From contig NZ_JAAMRE010000006.1 of assembly GCF_013522705.1 (NCBI RefSeq), forward strand, positions 171,756-235,755: a DNA stretch of 64,000 nt, written 5' to 3'. Of the stretch, positions 63,884-64,000 are shown in pieces. The notes below the pieces were generated by a model that worked only from the letters and a program-made list of their open reading frames with translations, ran no database searches and was not told the origin of the DNA. This stretch comes from Pseudomonas lurida. GTDB lineage: Bacteria; Pseudomonadota; Gammaproteobacteria; Pseudomonadales; Pseudomonadaceae. Positions within the stretch are counted from its first letter, which is position 1. Every line of letters begins with the position of its first letter. The translations under genes were made by a program, and so were the position numbers.

Positions 63884-64000
63884 TGAACTGACCCCCAAAG
63901 GTTGGACACAACCTTTGGGGGCGTCATGGGTAAGTACACAGAGCAAGCAAAACTCGCAGCCGTGCAGGACTATTGTTCCGGTAGCGCGGGTTTGAGGGAT
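63884..64000 (+). mobile_element. Left end of an IS3-type insertion sequence (truncated by window)
   Basis: Begins TGAACTGACCCCCAAAGG, a TG-type IS3 end, precisely where the third 149-bp repeat is cut. A perfect hairpin CCCCCAAAGGTT, loop GGACAC, AACCTTTGGGGG (63892-63921) lies directly before the transposase start and could block translation of read-through transcripts. The right end is outside the window. Confidence 0.75.
63926..64000 (+). CDS. IS3-family transposase OrfA (partial)
   Basis: The first 25 codons (MGKYTEQAKLAAVQDYCSG...) resemble the start of the helix-turn-helix OrfA of IS150-group IS3 elements. The rest is outside the window, so integrity cannot be judged. Confidence 0.65.
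   Translation, partial: MGKYTEQAKLAAVQDYCSGSAGLRD

Overview
The window reads as chromosomal DNA of a fluorescent pseudomonad (Pseudomonas fluorescens group). Supporting this are the high GC content and dense gene packing, the protein types (an AmpR/AmpC pair, a 180-kDa-class NAD-glutamate dehydrogenase, AcnB starting with GTG, a DUF6124 protein), and many GTGGGAGGGGGCTTGCC-type REP/REPIN repeats. Most of the window is ordinary core or shell genome.

Layout. 1-9.5 kb: alpha/beta hydrolase (cut by the left edge), NepI-like efflux pump, a CHASE4-PAS-GGDEF-EAL c-di-GMP protein behind a sigma-28 (FliA) type promoter, an AraC regulator divergent from the fosmidomycin pump gene fsr, a membrane diguanylate cyclase, a DUF2834 protein and an MmyB-type regulator. 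9.5-17 kb: amidase, NTF2-like secreted protein, a MocR regulator divergent from an EamA exporter, thioesterase, Tat-exported dienelactone hydrolase, DUF2252. 17-23 kb: ampR/ampC, an RstAB-like two-component system, MFS transporter, miaE. 23-30 kb: a tandem-Usp protein under an Anr/FNR-type promoter, DUF1289, acnB with a large structured leader, sdaC, 2-hydroxyacid dehydrogenase. 30-38 kb: APH-like kinase plus SDR, a PdxR/MocR regulator, tag, a C4-dicarboxylate symporter followed by two FCD-type GntR regulators, then a REPIN cluster. 38-43 kb: gdhB. 43.5-46.9 kb: an AT-rich island. 47-54 kb: a six-gene MoxR/VWA/BatD operon with overlapping ATGA junctions. 54-64 kb: nested repeats, a DUF6124 gene with a structured leader, a secreted metzincin protease, sbcDC, a GST, three tandem 149-bp repeats, and the left end of an IS3-type element running off the window.

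The best candidate for an undescribed system is the AT-rich island at about 43.75-46.91 kb. It holds a 39-codon peptide gene with a good ribosome binding site, a perfect 11-bp hairpin, a YcaO-family enzyme, and an ABC exporter translationally coupled to it by a 7-nt overlap. This is the architecture of a minimal YcaO-dependent RiPP (ribosomally made, modified peptide) locus. The peptide has no cysteine, and no E1-like partner, dehydrogenase or TfuA gene is present.

Two leader RNAs are also notable. The acnB leader has a 16-bp closing helix, nested helices, and an internal 11-nt segment perfectly complementary to the acnB ribosome binding site. The DUF6124 leader has a 16-bp helix that competes with a 10-bp alternative pairing, plus a hairpin over the Shine-Dalgarno sequence. 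Other regulatory signals read directly from sequence are the FliA-type promoter, a TTGAT-N4-ATCAA Anr/FNR box spaced correctly from its -10, a pair of TGGT-N3-ACCA-like GntR operators at the dicarboxylate transporter, and helically phased GTTTTTAA repeats between rstA and an MFS gene.
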